Shown: positions 5,913 through 12,222, counted from the stretch's first letter. The stretch is DNA of 12,342 nt from an uncultured Bacteroidota bacterium (GCA_903920835.1 CAIXNQ010000283.1:1-12342); one strand, 5' to 3'. Numbers and translations are program-made. The notes: generated from the letters alone by a model not told the origin.

Positions 5913-6740
5913 ATGAATTTTATAAAAACCACAGAACAACCTTCGTTTTATAATGATTTAGAACAGATGTCAACTTCAGATTTGTTGAAAAACATCAACA
6001 ACGAAGACAAAACAGTTCCGCTAGCTGTAGAAAAATCATTGCCACAAATAGAAAATTTGGTCAACGAAATTGTTGTTAGAATGCAACTTGGCGGTCGTCT
6101 TTTTTACATCGGAGCTGGCACTTCGGGAAGGTTAGGAATCGTTGATGCTTCTGAATGTCCACCTACTTTTGGCGTTCCTTTTGATTTAGTAAACGGCATT
6201 ATTGCAGGTGGCGATACCGCCATTAGACGTGCAGTCGAAAACGCAGAAGACAACACTACCCAAGCTTGGATAGATTTGCAACAAAACGGCATTTCAACAA
6301 ACGATATCGTAATTGGAATTGCGGCTTCTGGAACGACGCCTTATGTAATTTCGGGTTTAGAACAATGTAATCAAAACAACATTTTAACGGGTTGCATTAC
6401 TTGTAATGAAAATAGTCCGCTGGCAAGAACTGCTACTCTTCCAATTGTGGTGGTTGTTGGTCCAGAATTTGTAACAGGAAGTTCCCGAATGAAAGCCGGA
6501 ACAGCCCAAAAGCTTGTCTTGAATATGATTTCTACTGCAACAATGATAAAGCTTGGTAAGGTTAAAGGCAATAAAATGGTCGATATGCAACTCAGCAACG
6601 ACAAACTCGTTGACCGAGGTACAAAAATGATTGTCGAAGAAATTTCAATTTCATATCAGGAAGCAGCTAATTTATTAGAAAAATATGGCAGCGTCCGCAA
6701 AGCGGTTGAGGCATTTAACATAATTTCAAAAACGAAATAA
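5913..6740 (+). CDS. murQ: N-acetylmuramic acid 6-phosphate etherase
   Basis: A cytoplasmic lyase-type hydrolase that cuts the D-lactyl ether of MurNAc-6-phosphate, giving GlcNAc-6-phosphate and lactate in peptidoglycan recycling. The 275 residues form a SIS (sugar isomerase) domain followed by a helical tail. The nucleotide-sugar loop is YIGAGTSGRLG (65-75), and the catalytic loop is VDASECPPTF with Glu81 (E83 in E. coli). The second essential Glu is E112 in ENAED (E114 in E. coli). SGTTPYV (139-145) and TGSSRMKAGTAQK (188-200) line the phosphate site. The protein is about 20 residues shorter than E. coli MurQ (298), mostly at the N- and C-termini. The stop at 6738-6740 abuts the next ATG. 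No MurNAc kinase gene is visible here, so MurNAc-6-P must be made by an enzyme encoded elsewhere or delivered phosphorylated. Confidence 0.97.
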   Translation: MNFIKTTEQPSFYNDLEQMSTSDLLKNINNEDKTVPLAVEKSLPQIENLVNEIVVRMQLGGRLFYIGAGTSGRLGIVDASECPPTFGVPFDLVNGIIAGGDTAIRRAVENAEDNTTQAWIDLQQNGISTNDIVIGIAASGTTPYVISGLEQCNQNNILTGCITCNENSPLARTATLPIVVVVGPEFVTGSSRMKAGTAQKLVLNMISTATMIKLGKVKGNKMVDMQLSNDKLVDRGTKMIVEEISISYQEAANLLEKYGSVRKAVEAFNIISKTK

Positions 6741-6962
6741 ATGGCTACAAATAAAAACTTGTTTTTCAAATCAATTCGATATTTTTCTGGTTCACTTCCG
6801 TTACTTTTTATTGGGCCAGTGATATTAAATAGTGCTTTCAAAAATCAGCATCATCCTTATTATTTCATTGTTTTAGGGTTTGGAATATTCATTTGCTTGC
6901 TCGCTGTTTTCCTTGCTTTTTGGGGATTAAGAATTATGATGAAAGCCTTATTTAACGACTAA
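6741..6962 (+). CDS. Small two-helix membrane protein, DUF6095-like (73 aa)
   Basis: The function is unknown. Two hydrophobic helices are clear: about 15-30 (SGSLPLLFIGPVILNSAF) and 42-66 (YFIVLGFGIFICLLAVFLAF). A basic N-terminus (MATNKNLFFKSIRY) and a short polar loop (KNQHHP) flank them. The layout and wording match what I remember of the flavobacterial DUF6095 family, which often lies beside murQ, but this is memory and not a search. The ATG follows the murQ stop with no gap. The stop TAA shares its last A with the next ATG (TAATG), so it is probably translationally coupled on both sides. Confidence 0.85.
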   Translation: MATNKNLFFKSIRYFSGSLPLLFIGPVILNSAFKNQHHPYYFIVLGFGIFICLLAVFLAFWGLRIMMKALFND

Positions 6963-7534
6963 TGGAAGAGCTAATTTATGTTCACAAAACATTTGAAAAG
7001 CTCATTCAAATTGAAAAAACAATCAATCATCGAGAGTTTGATGGCTGTGTTTTTCAAAACTGCGACTTCTCTAGCAGTAATTTTTCAATGAATACGTTTA
7101 TAGATTGCGAATTTTCTAACTGTAATTTGTCTCTAATTAATCTAAAAAGCAGCAGTCTCAAAGGAGTTGTTTTTAAAAATTGTAAACTTTTAGGCATTGA
7201 ATTCAATCATTGCGATGATTTTTTATTTGAAGTAATTTTCTATGACTGCACACTTGATTTTGCATCATTTGCCTCAAAAAAAATGACAAAAACATTGTTT
7301 AGCAATTGCTCATTAAAAGAAGTTTCGTTTTTGAATGCCAATTTATTTCAATCGAATTTTGACAAATGCAATCTCGAAGGAACACTATTTAATGATACTG
7401 ATTTGAGAGAAGTTAGTTTCGCAACTGCTTATAATTTTTCAATAGATCCAGAGTTCAATAAAATTAAAAAAGCAAGATTTGCTTCGGAAGCAATTGCGGG
7501 ACTTTTAACCAAATATGACATTAAAATTGTTTAA
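6962..7534 (+). CDS. Pentapeptide-repeat protein, Qnr/McbG-sized (190 aa)
   Basis: A right-handed quadrilateral beta-helix is predicted from five-residue steps with central Phe/Leu: F26, F31, F36, F41, F46, F51, L56, L61, L66, F71, L76, F81. The phase then shifts by two residues near 82-87 and continues F88, F93, L98, F103, M108, F113, L118, F123, L128, F133, L138, F143, L148, F153. Many steps are of the form xxCxF or xNCxF (FQNCDF, FSNCNL, FKNCKL, FSNCSL, FDKCNL). The C-terminal helix region (IDPEFNKIKKARFASEAIAG to LLTKYDIKIV) resembles the dimerisation cap of gyrase-protecting proteins such as Qnr and McbG, which are of similar length (about 187-218). That function is an inference. The start overlaps the previous stop by one base. 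Confidence 0.88.
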   Translation: MEELIYVHKTFEKLIQIEKTINHREFDGCVFQNCDFSSSNFSMNTFIDCEFSNCNLSLINLKSSSLKGVVFKNCKLLGIEFNHCDDFLFEVIFYDCTLDFASFASKKMTKTLFSNCSLKEVSFLNANLFQSNFDKCNLEGTLFNDTDLREVSFATAYNFSIDPEFNKIKKARFASEAIAGLLTKYDIKIV

Positions 7535-7541
7535 AAAAGAA

Positions 7542-7925
7542 ATGAAAATCAATAACAGAATCTTTTATTTATTTATGTTTTCAATATTATTGGCTTCCTG
7601 TTATGATGTTGAACACAATTGTGCTCAATTCAAAACTGGAACTTTTCGATTTGAAAATAAAATTAATGGTGTTAAAAAAATCACTGTTTTTAAACGAACC
7701 GAATCGTTAGAAATTGAAACTTACAAAGGAAAAACAGACACTTCAACTGTTCGTTGGATTAATGATTGTGAGTATGTTTTGCGAAAATTACACCCAAAAA
7801 ATCGTCAAGAAGAAAAAGCACTCGACATTAGGATTTTATCGACTTCAAAAGAAGGTTATGTTTTTGAATACGGTCTCGTTGGCAGTGAAAAAAAACAGAA
7901 AGGAACTGTTACTAAAATTAAATAA
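7542..7925 (+). CDS. Small lipoprotein of unknown function (127 aa)
   Basis: An exported, lipid-anchored protein. The signal peptide reads MKINNRIFYLFMFSILLAS, with the lipobox LLAS-C and Cys20 as the acylated residue. I chose the ATG at 7542 over one at 7515 because it gives a proper signal peptide and leaves a 7-nt gap instead of overlapping the pentapeptide gene by 20 nt. The mature part is about 107 residues of predicted beta-strands with paired phrases (TGTFRFENKINGVKK, ESLEIETYKGK, YVFEYGLVGS). It has two further cysteines, at 27 (HNCAQF) and 69 (NDCEYV). The segment TDTSTVRWINDCEYVLRKLH looks conserved in type, but I cannot name a family. Confidence 0.85.
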   Translation: MKINNRIFYLFMFSILLASCYDVEHNCAQFKTGTFRFENKINGVKKITVFKRTESLEIETYKGKTDTSTVRWINDCEYVLRKLHPKNRQEEKALDIRILSTSKEGYVFEYGLVGSEKKQKGTVTKIK

Positions 7926-7928
7926 AAT

Positions 7929-8717
7929 ATGGAAATATTTTTAAACCTCAACACCTGGATTGCCCTCATTACGCTTACATTTTTAGAGATTGTTCTCGGA
8001 ATTGATAATATTATTTTTATTTCCATTGCTGCTGATAAATTACCAGCGTCACTTCGACAAAAAGCTACTAATATCGGCTTGGTGCTTGCAATGTTGATTC
8101 GAGTTGGTTTACTATTTATGTTATCAATTCTAACTGCTTTAAACCATCCATTTTTATTAATTAATCAATCTTGGATTTCTGCTGGTATTAGCGGACAAGC
8201 ATTGATTTTATTTGGCGGAGGTATTTTTTTACTTTATAAAAGCACCAAAGAAATTCACGAAAAAGTAGAAGACAAACACCATGACGAACATGAAATAAAA
8301 GCGAATCGTTCAGCTTCATTGACTGGTGCAGTTTTGCAAATTGCCATGATTAACTTGGTATTTTCTTTTGATAGCATTTTAACAGCAATCGGAATGACCA
8401 ATGGAATTTCAGATCGTCCGCAAGATGCCACTTTAGTTATGATTGTTGCCGTAGTGGTTTCGATGCTGATAATGATGCTTTTTGCAAAACCTGTTGGTAA
8501 TTTTGTTAACCAACATCCTACAATTCAAATGTTGGGATTGACGTTTCTTATCTTAATCGGTTTTATGCTAATCACAGAATCTGCTCATATTTCAGACCTT
8601 TCTGTCCTTGGAAATAAAGTAGGAACAGTGCCAAAAGCCTATCTTTATTTTGCCATTTCGTTCTCATTGATGGTTGAATTTCTTAATATGAAGGTTCGTA
8701 AAAAAGAAAAAAAATAA
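7929..8717 (+). CDS. TerC-family integral membrane protein
   Basis: A polytopic inner-membrane protein of the TerC group, whose members include tellurium-resistance proteins and manganese exporters of the MeeF/YkoY kind. About seven membrane helices are visible: 7-30, 47-70, 87-104, 130-156, 168-187, 197-216 and 235-252. The two hallmark acidic sites are LEIVLGIDNI (E20, D26, N27) and LVFSFDSI (D148). A cytosolic-type loop at 105-125 is rich in His, Asp and Glu (HEKVEDKHHDEHE), a possible metal-sensing or metal-binding stretch. The length (262) is in the range of the YgdQ-like single-domain members. The start is three bases after the lipoprotein stop, and the tail is strongly basic (KVRKKEKK). 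Metal efflux is a family-based inference. Confidence 0.92.
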   Translation: MEIFLNLNTWIALITLTFLEIVLGIDNIIFISIAADKLPASLRQKATNIGLVLAMLIRVGLLFMLSILTALNHPFLLINQSWISAGISGQALILFGGGIFLLYKSTKEIHEKVEDKHHDEHEIKANRSASLTGAVLQIAMINLVFSFDSILTAIGMTNGISDRPQDATLVMIVAVVVSMLIMMLFAKPVGNFVNQHPTIQMLGLTFLILIGFMLITESAHISDLSVLGNKVGTVPKAYLYFAISFSLMVEFLNMKVRKKEKK

Positions 8718-8718
8718 T

Positions 8719-9360
8719 ATGAAAAAAAGCTATTTCAATTCGGAAGATTTAATCAAACTAGAGAAACAAAATCGAACCCATTTAATTAATAGTTTGGGCG
8801 GTTTTAAAAGTGTTGTGTTGGTTGGCACTCAAAATAATAATAATCAAACCAATCTTGCCATTTTCAGTTCTTTGGTTCATATCGGCGCAAATCCACCTTT
8901 AATTGGATTGATATTTAGACCTAGTCCACCTGAGCGTGACACTTTAAAGAACATTCTTGAAACTGGTTTTTATACGATTAATCATATTAACGAAACTATT
9001 TATCGTCAAGCGCATCAATCTTCGGCGCGATATGATGAGGCTATTTCAGAATTTGACGAAACAGGACTAACAACCGAATATAAAAATGATTTCAAAGCGC
9101 CTTTTGTTCTTGAAAGCAATGTTCAGTTAGGTATCGAATTTAGAGACAAAATCGAAATTAACATTAATAGAACCACCATGATTATTGGAGAAATAGTTAA
9201 TGTTTATGTGCCAGAAATCTGTCTAAATGAAGATGGTTTTATAAATATTGAAAAAGCAAATACACTCACTTGTTCAGGACTCGACAGCTATCATAAAACC
9301 ATTCAGATTGACCGATTGAGTTATGCAAAACCAAATATTGAAGTTAGTTCAATTCTATAA
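8719..9360 (+). CDS. Flavin reductase-like FMN-binding protein (213 aa)
   Basis: A cytoplasmic split-barrel flavoprotein. The N-terminal two thirds match the flavin reductase-like domain: LGGFKSVVLVGT (26-37), TNLAIFSSLVHIGANPPLIG (44-63), the FMN-binding FRPSPPERDT (66-75), then FYTINHI (84-90). Residues 20-90 give the flavin pocket. The C-terminal third (after about 120) holds IEFRDKIEI and MIIGEIVNVYV strands of the same barrel. It has no NAD(P)H-binding Rossmann domain, as usual for this family, so the partner or substrate is unknown. The ATG is one base after the TerC stop, making it the sixth and last gene of the murQ operon. It ends 7 bp from the convergent pdxH gene. Confidence 0.9.
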   Translation: MKKSYFNSEDLIKLEKQNRTHLINSLGGFKSVVLVGTQNNNNQTNLAIFSSLVHIGANPPLIGLIFRPSPPERDTLKNILETGFYTINHINETIYRQAHQSSARYDEAISEFDETGLTTEYKNDFKAPFVLESNVQLGIEFRDKIEININRTTMIIGEIVNVYVPEICLNEDGFINIEKANTLTCSGLDSYHKTIQIDRLSYAKPNIEVSSIL

Positions 9361-9367
9361 AAATTAA

Positions 9368-10012
9368 TCAGGGCGCAAGTCGCTCAATTTTCCAGCCATA
9401 ATCATCTTGAAGCGAGTATCTAATTCGGTCGTGAAGTCGGTTGGGTCTTCCTTGCCAAAACTCTACTGATATAGGTCGAACTAAGAAACCACCCCAAAAT
9501 TCGGGACGAGAAATAGCTTTATTTTTAAATTCTTTTTCAAGTTCGCTTAGCTTTGATTCTAAAAAAGTGCGGTCTGGAATTACTTCGCTTTGGTTTGAAA
9601 CTATTGCGCCAAGTTTACTACCATCAGGTCTTGATGCAAAATAATTATCAGAAATATTTGGAGCTGTTTTTTCGGCTTGACCTTTAATTATCACTTGCCG
9701 CTCCATTGATGCCCAAAAAAATGAAAGACATACATTTGGATTGTTTAAAATTGCTTTTCCTTTTTCGGAATTGTAGTTGGTATAAAAAACAAAACCTTCT
9801 TCGTTAAATTTTTTCAGCAAAACCACTCTAGATTTCGGAAAACCGTCCAGACCAATTGTAGAAACGGTCATGGCATTGACCTCATCTTGACCTCCAAAAT
9901 CTTCAACTTCATGAAACCAACGATGGAATAAATTAATTGGGTCTTCTGGAATTGTAGTTTCTAATAGTGCTGCTTTTTCGTAAGATTTTCTATAATTGCT
10001 TAAATCGCTCAT
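9368..10012 (-). CDS. pdxH: Pyridoxamine/pyridoxine 5'-phosphate oxidase
   Basis: A cytoplasmic FMN enzyme that oxidises pyridoxamine- or pyridoxine-5'-phosphate to pyridoxal 5'-phosphate, in the last step of vitamin B6 synthesis and salvage. It is complete at 214 aa. Motifs in order are the N-terminal MSDLSNYRKSY, the FMN-contacting SRVVLLK (61-67), FYTNYNSEKGK (76-86), LSFFWASMERQVIIKG (96-111), SRPDGSKLGAIVSNQSEVI (127-145) and FWQGRPNRLHDR (185-196) with the substrate residues R192 and H194 (R197/H199 in E. coli). It ends in the hallmark IERLAP. The family normally works as a dimer. It converges with the flavin reductase-like gene; that protein has the same split-barrel fold, though they are not obvious duplicates. 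No clear promoter motif is seen in the 135 bp upstream. Confidence 0.96.
   Translation of the reverse strand: MSDLSNYRKSYEKAALLETTIPEDPINLFHRWFHEVEDFGGQDEVNAMTVSTIGLDGFPKSRVVLLKKFNEEGFVFYTNYNSEKGKAILNNPNVCLSFFWASMERQVIIKGQAEKTAPNISDNYFASRPDGSKLGAIVSNQSEVIPDRTFLESKLSELEKEFKNKAISRPEFWGGFLVRPISVEFWQGRPNRLHDRIRYSLQDDYGWKIERLAP
9371..9390 (+). terminator. Weak hairpin at the convergent gene ends
   Basis: GGGCG (9371-9375) and CGCTC (9381-9385) can pair (one G-T) around CAAGT and are followed by AATTTT. It lies inside the last codons of pdxH and is the only hairpin-like site that could end the murQ operon transcript. The stem is short, so this is tentative. Confidence 0.25.
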
Positions 10013-10104
10013 GTCTTCAATAGTTTTGAGTGCTAATTTAGGATATTATTTTTAATTGATAGATTTTAGAATTTGAAAACTAAAAATAGTTGCTAATGAT
10101 TTGA

Positions 10105-10112
10105 TATATTTG
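10105..10112 (+). promoter_or_regulatory. Bacteroidota -7 element for rdgB
   Basis: TATATTTG matches TAnnTTTG exactly, 35 nt before the rdgB ATG at 10148. A TTG at the expected distance is missing; the nearest, at 10090-10092, leaves only 12 nt. Confidence 0.45.
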
Positions 10113-10147
10113 AAACTTTAAACAGTAACAATCTAAAGAAATTAAAC

Positions 10148-10732
10148 ATGAAGCTGGTTTTTGCCTCAAATAATGTAAACAAAATAAAGGAAATTCAGCA
10201 GCTGGTTCCATCAACTTTTGAAATTATCAGTTTGCAAGACATTGGTTGTTTTGAAGATATTCCAGAAACTGCCGACACTATTGAAGGTAATGCTATTTTG
10301 AAAGCAAATTATGTAACCGAAAAATATGGCTACGATGTTTTTTCTGACGATTCGGGACTGGAAGTTGAAATTTTAAATGGTGCACCAGGAGTTTTCTCTA
10401 CGAGATATGCTGGCGAACCAAAAAATGATGACAAAAATATTGACAAATTGCTGCAGGATTTAAAAGATAAATCAAACAGAAAAGCCAATTTTAAAACAGT
10501 CATTTGTTTAAATATAAACGGCAAACAACTATTGTTTACAGGCATTATTAACGGAACAATAATCGAAGAAAGGATTGGGAATAATGGTTTTGGATATGAT
10601 CCAATATTTGTTGCTGATGGTTATTCAAAAACCTTTGCGGAGCTTTCAATTGACGAGAAATCAAAAATTAGTCATCGAGGTCAAGCCGTAAAAAAGCTTG
10701 TAGAATATTTGAAATCTAAAAAAATAAATTGA
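10148..10732 (+). CDS. rdgB: RdgB/HAM1 non-canonical purine NTP pyrophosphatase
   Basis: A cytoplasmic enzyme that hydrolyses dITP/ITP and XTP to the monophosphate and pyrophosphate, keeping deaminated purines out of DNA and RNA. It is complete at 194 aa (E. coli RdgB is 197). Readable motifs are the phosphate-binding ASNNVNKIKEI (6-16), EGNAILKA (46-53), the catalytic metal/base site SDDSGLEV (66-73) with D68 matching E. coli D69, GAPGVFSTRYAG (78-89), the base-recognition loop GFGYDPIF (147-154) and SHRGQA (175-180). It appears monocistronic, divergent from pdxH and convergent with the lipoprotein gene at 10758. The 25 bp to that gene hold only an AT-only 8-bp inverted repeat (10732-10752), so no strong terminator. 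Confidence 0.96.
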   Translation: MKLVFASNNVNKIKEIQQLVPSTFEIISLQDIGCFEDIPETADTIEGNAILKANYVTEKYGYDVFSDDSGLEVEILNGAPGVFSTRYAGEPKNDDKNIDKLLQDLKDKSNRKANFKTVICLNINGKQLLFTGIINGTIIEERIGNNGFGYDPIFVADGYSKTFAELSIDEKSKISHRGQAVKKLVEYLKSKKIN

Positions 10733-10757
10733 ATTTATTCTATCAATAAATTACGAA

Positions 10758-11180
10758 TCAATTAAAAACACGAAGCACTGAACCATTTTGTTCTACTCCA
10801 TAAGCTTTTAGAGGATAGGTCATTCCAGCACTCAAACCTGTGTATAAACTATAGGCTTTGCTGTCGCATGGACAAACAGCGTTCATTCCACTTAGGGTCA
10901 TTGTAGAACAGGCCCCAAGATTTTGGTTGGGACAAGCCATGTCAAATGCAGTAAATCCGCTTCCGGTATTGAAAACAAAAACACCACGAACACCAACGCC
11001 TTGCGTAGTTATTTTAACACCGTTGCCTGCATAACTAAGATTGGAATAGGAAGGTAAACTCAAATCAACATTTACTGAAAAAGAATAATTTGGAAGAAAT
11101 GGATTGTTATTTGTAGTGCCACTTTTAGAGCAAGAATCGAACAAAACAAACAAACAAAAAAGTGATAAATATTTTTTCAT
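10758..11180 (-). CDS. Rieske-like lipoprotein with replaced cluster histidines (140 aa)
   Basis: The signal peptide ends at a Bacteroidota-type lipobox (LFDS-C, Cys17), followed by a polar linker (SKSGTTNNNP). The mature domain has the layout of a Rieske [2Fe-2S] domain: VFVFNTGSGFTAFDMACPN, then GMNAVCPCDSKAYSLYTG, then YPLKAYGVEQNGSVLRVFN. A canonical Rieske site is C-x-H, 15-17 residues, C-x-x-H. Here the same spacing (17) holds, but the motif is C83-P-N85 ... C103-P-C105-D106: both His positions are replaced, by Asn and Asp. A further Cys91 lies in the loop, and C105 corresponds to the loop-disulphide cysteine of classical Rieske proteins. It probably keeps the fold but cannot bind a normal Rieske cluster. 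The role is unknown; it is a single gene, divergent from greA, with its own good promoter. Confidence 0.85.
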   Translation of the reverse strand: MKKYLSLFCLFVLFDSCSKSGTTNNNPFLPNYSFSVNVDLSLPSYSNLSYAGNGVKITTQGVGVRGVFVFNTGSGFTAFDMACPNQNLGACSTMTLSGMNAVCPCDSKAYSLYTGLSAGMTYPLKAYGVEQNGSVLRVFN

Positions 11181-11211
11181 AAAAGTAAATTTAGATTTTT
11201 AAATCAGCCAA

Positions 11212-11241
11212 CAAATTTAATTTATTTAACGTTGAAACCAA
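11212..11241 (-). promoter_or_regulatory. Promoter of the Rieske-like lipoprotein gene
   Basis: On the - strand, TTG (11241-11239), a 19-nt spacer, then TAAATTTG (11219-11212). This is the best match to the Bacteroidota promoter pattern in the window. It lies 31 nt before the ATG at 11180, implying a leader of about 25 nt. Confidence 0.62.
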
Positions 11242-11259
11242 TATGAACATTATAATTAG

Positions 11260-11286
11260 TTGTTAAAAAATAAATTAATATATTTG
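11260..11286 (+). promoter_or_regulatory. Promoter of greA-HIT
   Basis: TTG (11260-11262), a 16-nt spacer, then TATATTTG (11279-11286). Its -33 element is only 18 bp from that of the divergent lipoprotein promoter. The expected transcript start, about 11291-11293, falls at the foot of the following hairpin. Confidence 0.55.
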
Positions 11287-11293
11287 CGCAAAG

Positions 11294-11318
11294 AAATCCC
11301 GTCGAGATGGGATTTTTT
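11294..11318 (+). terminator. Terminator-shaped hairpin in the greA leader
   Basis: AAATCCCGT (11294-11302) pairs with ATGGGATTT (11307-11315), including one G-T, around a CGAG loop, and TTT follows, making six Ts in a row. It lies between the proposed greA promoter and the ATG at 11343, with no gene end on the + strand before it. It could therefore act as a leader attenuator, or simply be a 5'-terminal stabilising stem. It is also a possible end for readthrough from rdgB. Confidence 0.6.
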
Positions 11319-11342
11319 CTATTTTATAAAAACGACTAAACG

Positions 11343-11816
11343 ATGACAAAAGTATCTTATTATACTGCCGAAGGACTTAAAAAACTTAGAGAAGAATTAG
11401 ATTATCTAAAAAATGTGATGCGACCAAAAGCTTCTCAAGATATTGCAGATGCTCGAGACAAAGGTGATTTGTCTGAAAATGCAGAATATGATGCTGCTAA
11501 AGAAGCACAAGGTTTGCTCGAAATGCGAATTTCAAAGCTAGAAGAAGTTCATGCCAACGCTAGACTTATTGATGAATCTCAATTAGACACTTCAAAAGCA
11601 TTGGTGCTTTCTAAAGTCAAAATCAAAAACCAAACCAACGGAATGGAAATGGTTTATACTCTAGTTGCAGAAAGTGAAGCGGATATTAAAACAGGAAAAA
11701 TATCAGTAACCTCTCCGATTGGTAAAGGTTTACTCGGAAAATCTGTGGGTGAAATTGCCGAAATTACGGTTCCAAATGGGGTTTTGAAATTTGAAATTAT
11801 TGAGATTTCGAGATAA
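11343..11816 (+). CDS. greA: Transcription elongation factor GreA
   Basis: Enters the secondary channel of RNA polymerase and stimulates cleavage of backtracked transcripts. It is complete at 157 aa. The N-terminal antiparallel coiled coil (about 8-75) carries the tip GDLSENAEYDAAKE, with D42 and E45 matching the metal-positioning D41/E44 of E. coli GreA. The C-terminal FKBP-like domain (84-157) shows YTLVAESEADIKTGKIS, then TSPIGKGLLGKSVGEIAEI. The opening MTKVSYYTAEGLKKLREELD supports the ATG at 11343. Thirteen bases separate its stop from the HIT gene. A hairpin precedes it; in E. coli the greA leader also produces terminated short RNAs (GraL), so leader control is plausible but unproven. 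Confidence 0.97.
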   Translation: MTKVSYYTAEGLKKLREELDYLKNVMRPKASQDIADARDKGDLSENAEYDAAKEAQGLLEMRISKLEEVHANARLIDESQLDTSKALVLSKVKIKNQTNGMEMVYTLVAESEADIKTGKISVTSPIGKGLLGKSVGEIAEITVPNGVLKFEIIEISR

Positions 11817-11829
11817 TAAATTTTAGCTT

Positions 11830-12222
11830 ATGAGTTCCATTTTTACCAAAATAGTTAACGGCGAAATTCCTTGTTATAAAATTGCAGAAACCGAAGATTT
11901 TTTGGCATTTTTAGACGTTAATCCAAATGCCGAAGGGCACACTTTATGTATTCCAAAGCAAGAAATTGACAAATTATTTGATCTTGAAAACGATTTGTAT
12001 TTAGGATTAATGCAATTTTCAAGAAAAATCGCTATTGCAATCGAAAAAGCAATTCCTTGCAAACGTGTCGGAATGTCGGTTATAGGGTTAGAAGTTCCTC
12101 ACGCTCATATTCATTTAATTCCTTTGAATGAAATGGACGACATGAGATTTCAAAAAAAAGTAACACTTTCTGCGGAATCTTTTATACAAATCGCAAATTC
12201 AATTCAAGCCCATTTAGACTAG
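11830..12222 (+). CDS. HIT-family nucleotide-binding protein
   Basis: A small cytoplasmic histidine-triad protein of 130 aa, probably a nucleotidyl hydrolase or transferase acting on AMP-linked or dinucleotide substrates; the exact substrate cannot be told. The opening MSSIFTKIVNGEIPCYKIAE, then LDVNPNAEGHTLCIPK (29-43), is the standard HIT fold entry. The triad HAHIHLIP lies at 91-98, with H93 the expected nucleophile. The C-x-x-C zinc site of some Hint proteins is absent; single Cys residues sit at 15, 40 and 77. It follows greA at 13 nt and is probably co-transcribed. Its tail (AHLD) ends at the TAG 12220-12222. Confidence 0.93.
   Translation: MSSIFTKIVNGEIPCYKIAETEDFLAFLDVNPNAEGHTLCIPKQEIDKLFDLENDLYLGLMQFSRKIAIAIEKAIPCKRVGMSVIGLEVPHAHIHLIPLNEMDDMRFQKKVTLSAESFIQIANSIQAHLD

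Noticed and set aside
7515..7541. Upstream ATG for the lipoprotein gene
   Set aside because: It would add nine residues before the signal peptide and overlap the preceding gene by 20 nt; the ATG at 7542 fits better.
7714..7944. A 76-codon + strand frame overlapping the lipoprotein gene
   Set aside because: It is out of frame with a convincing lipoprotein and overlaps the TerC start; no family features are seen.
10732..10752. AT-only inverted repeat after rdgB as a terminator
   Set aside because: The 8-bp stem has no GC pair and no T-run follows.
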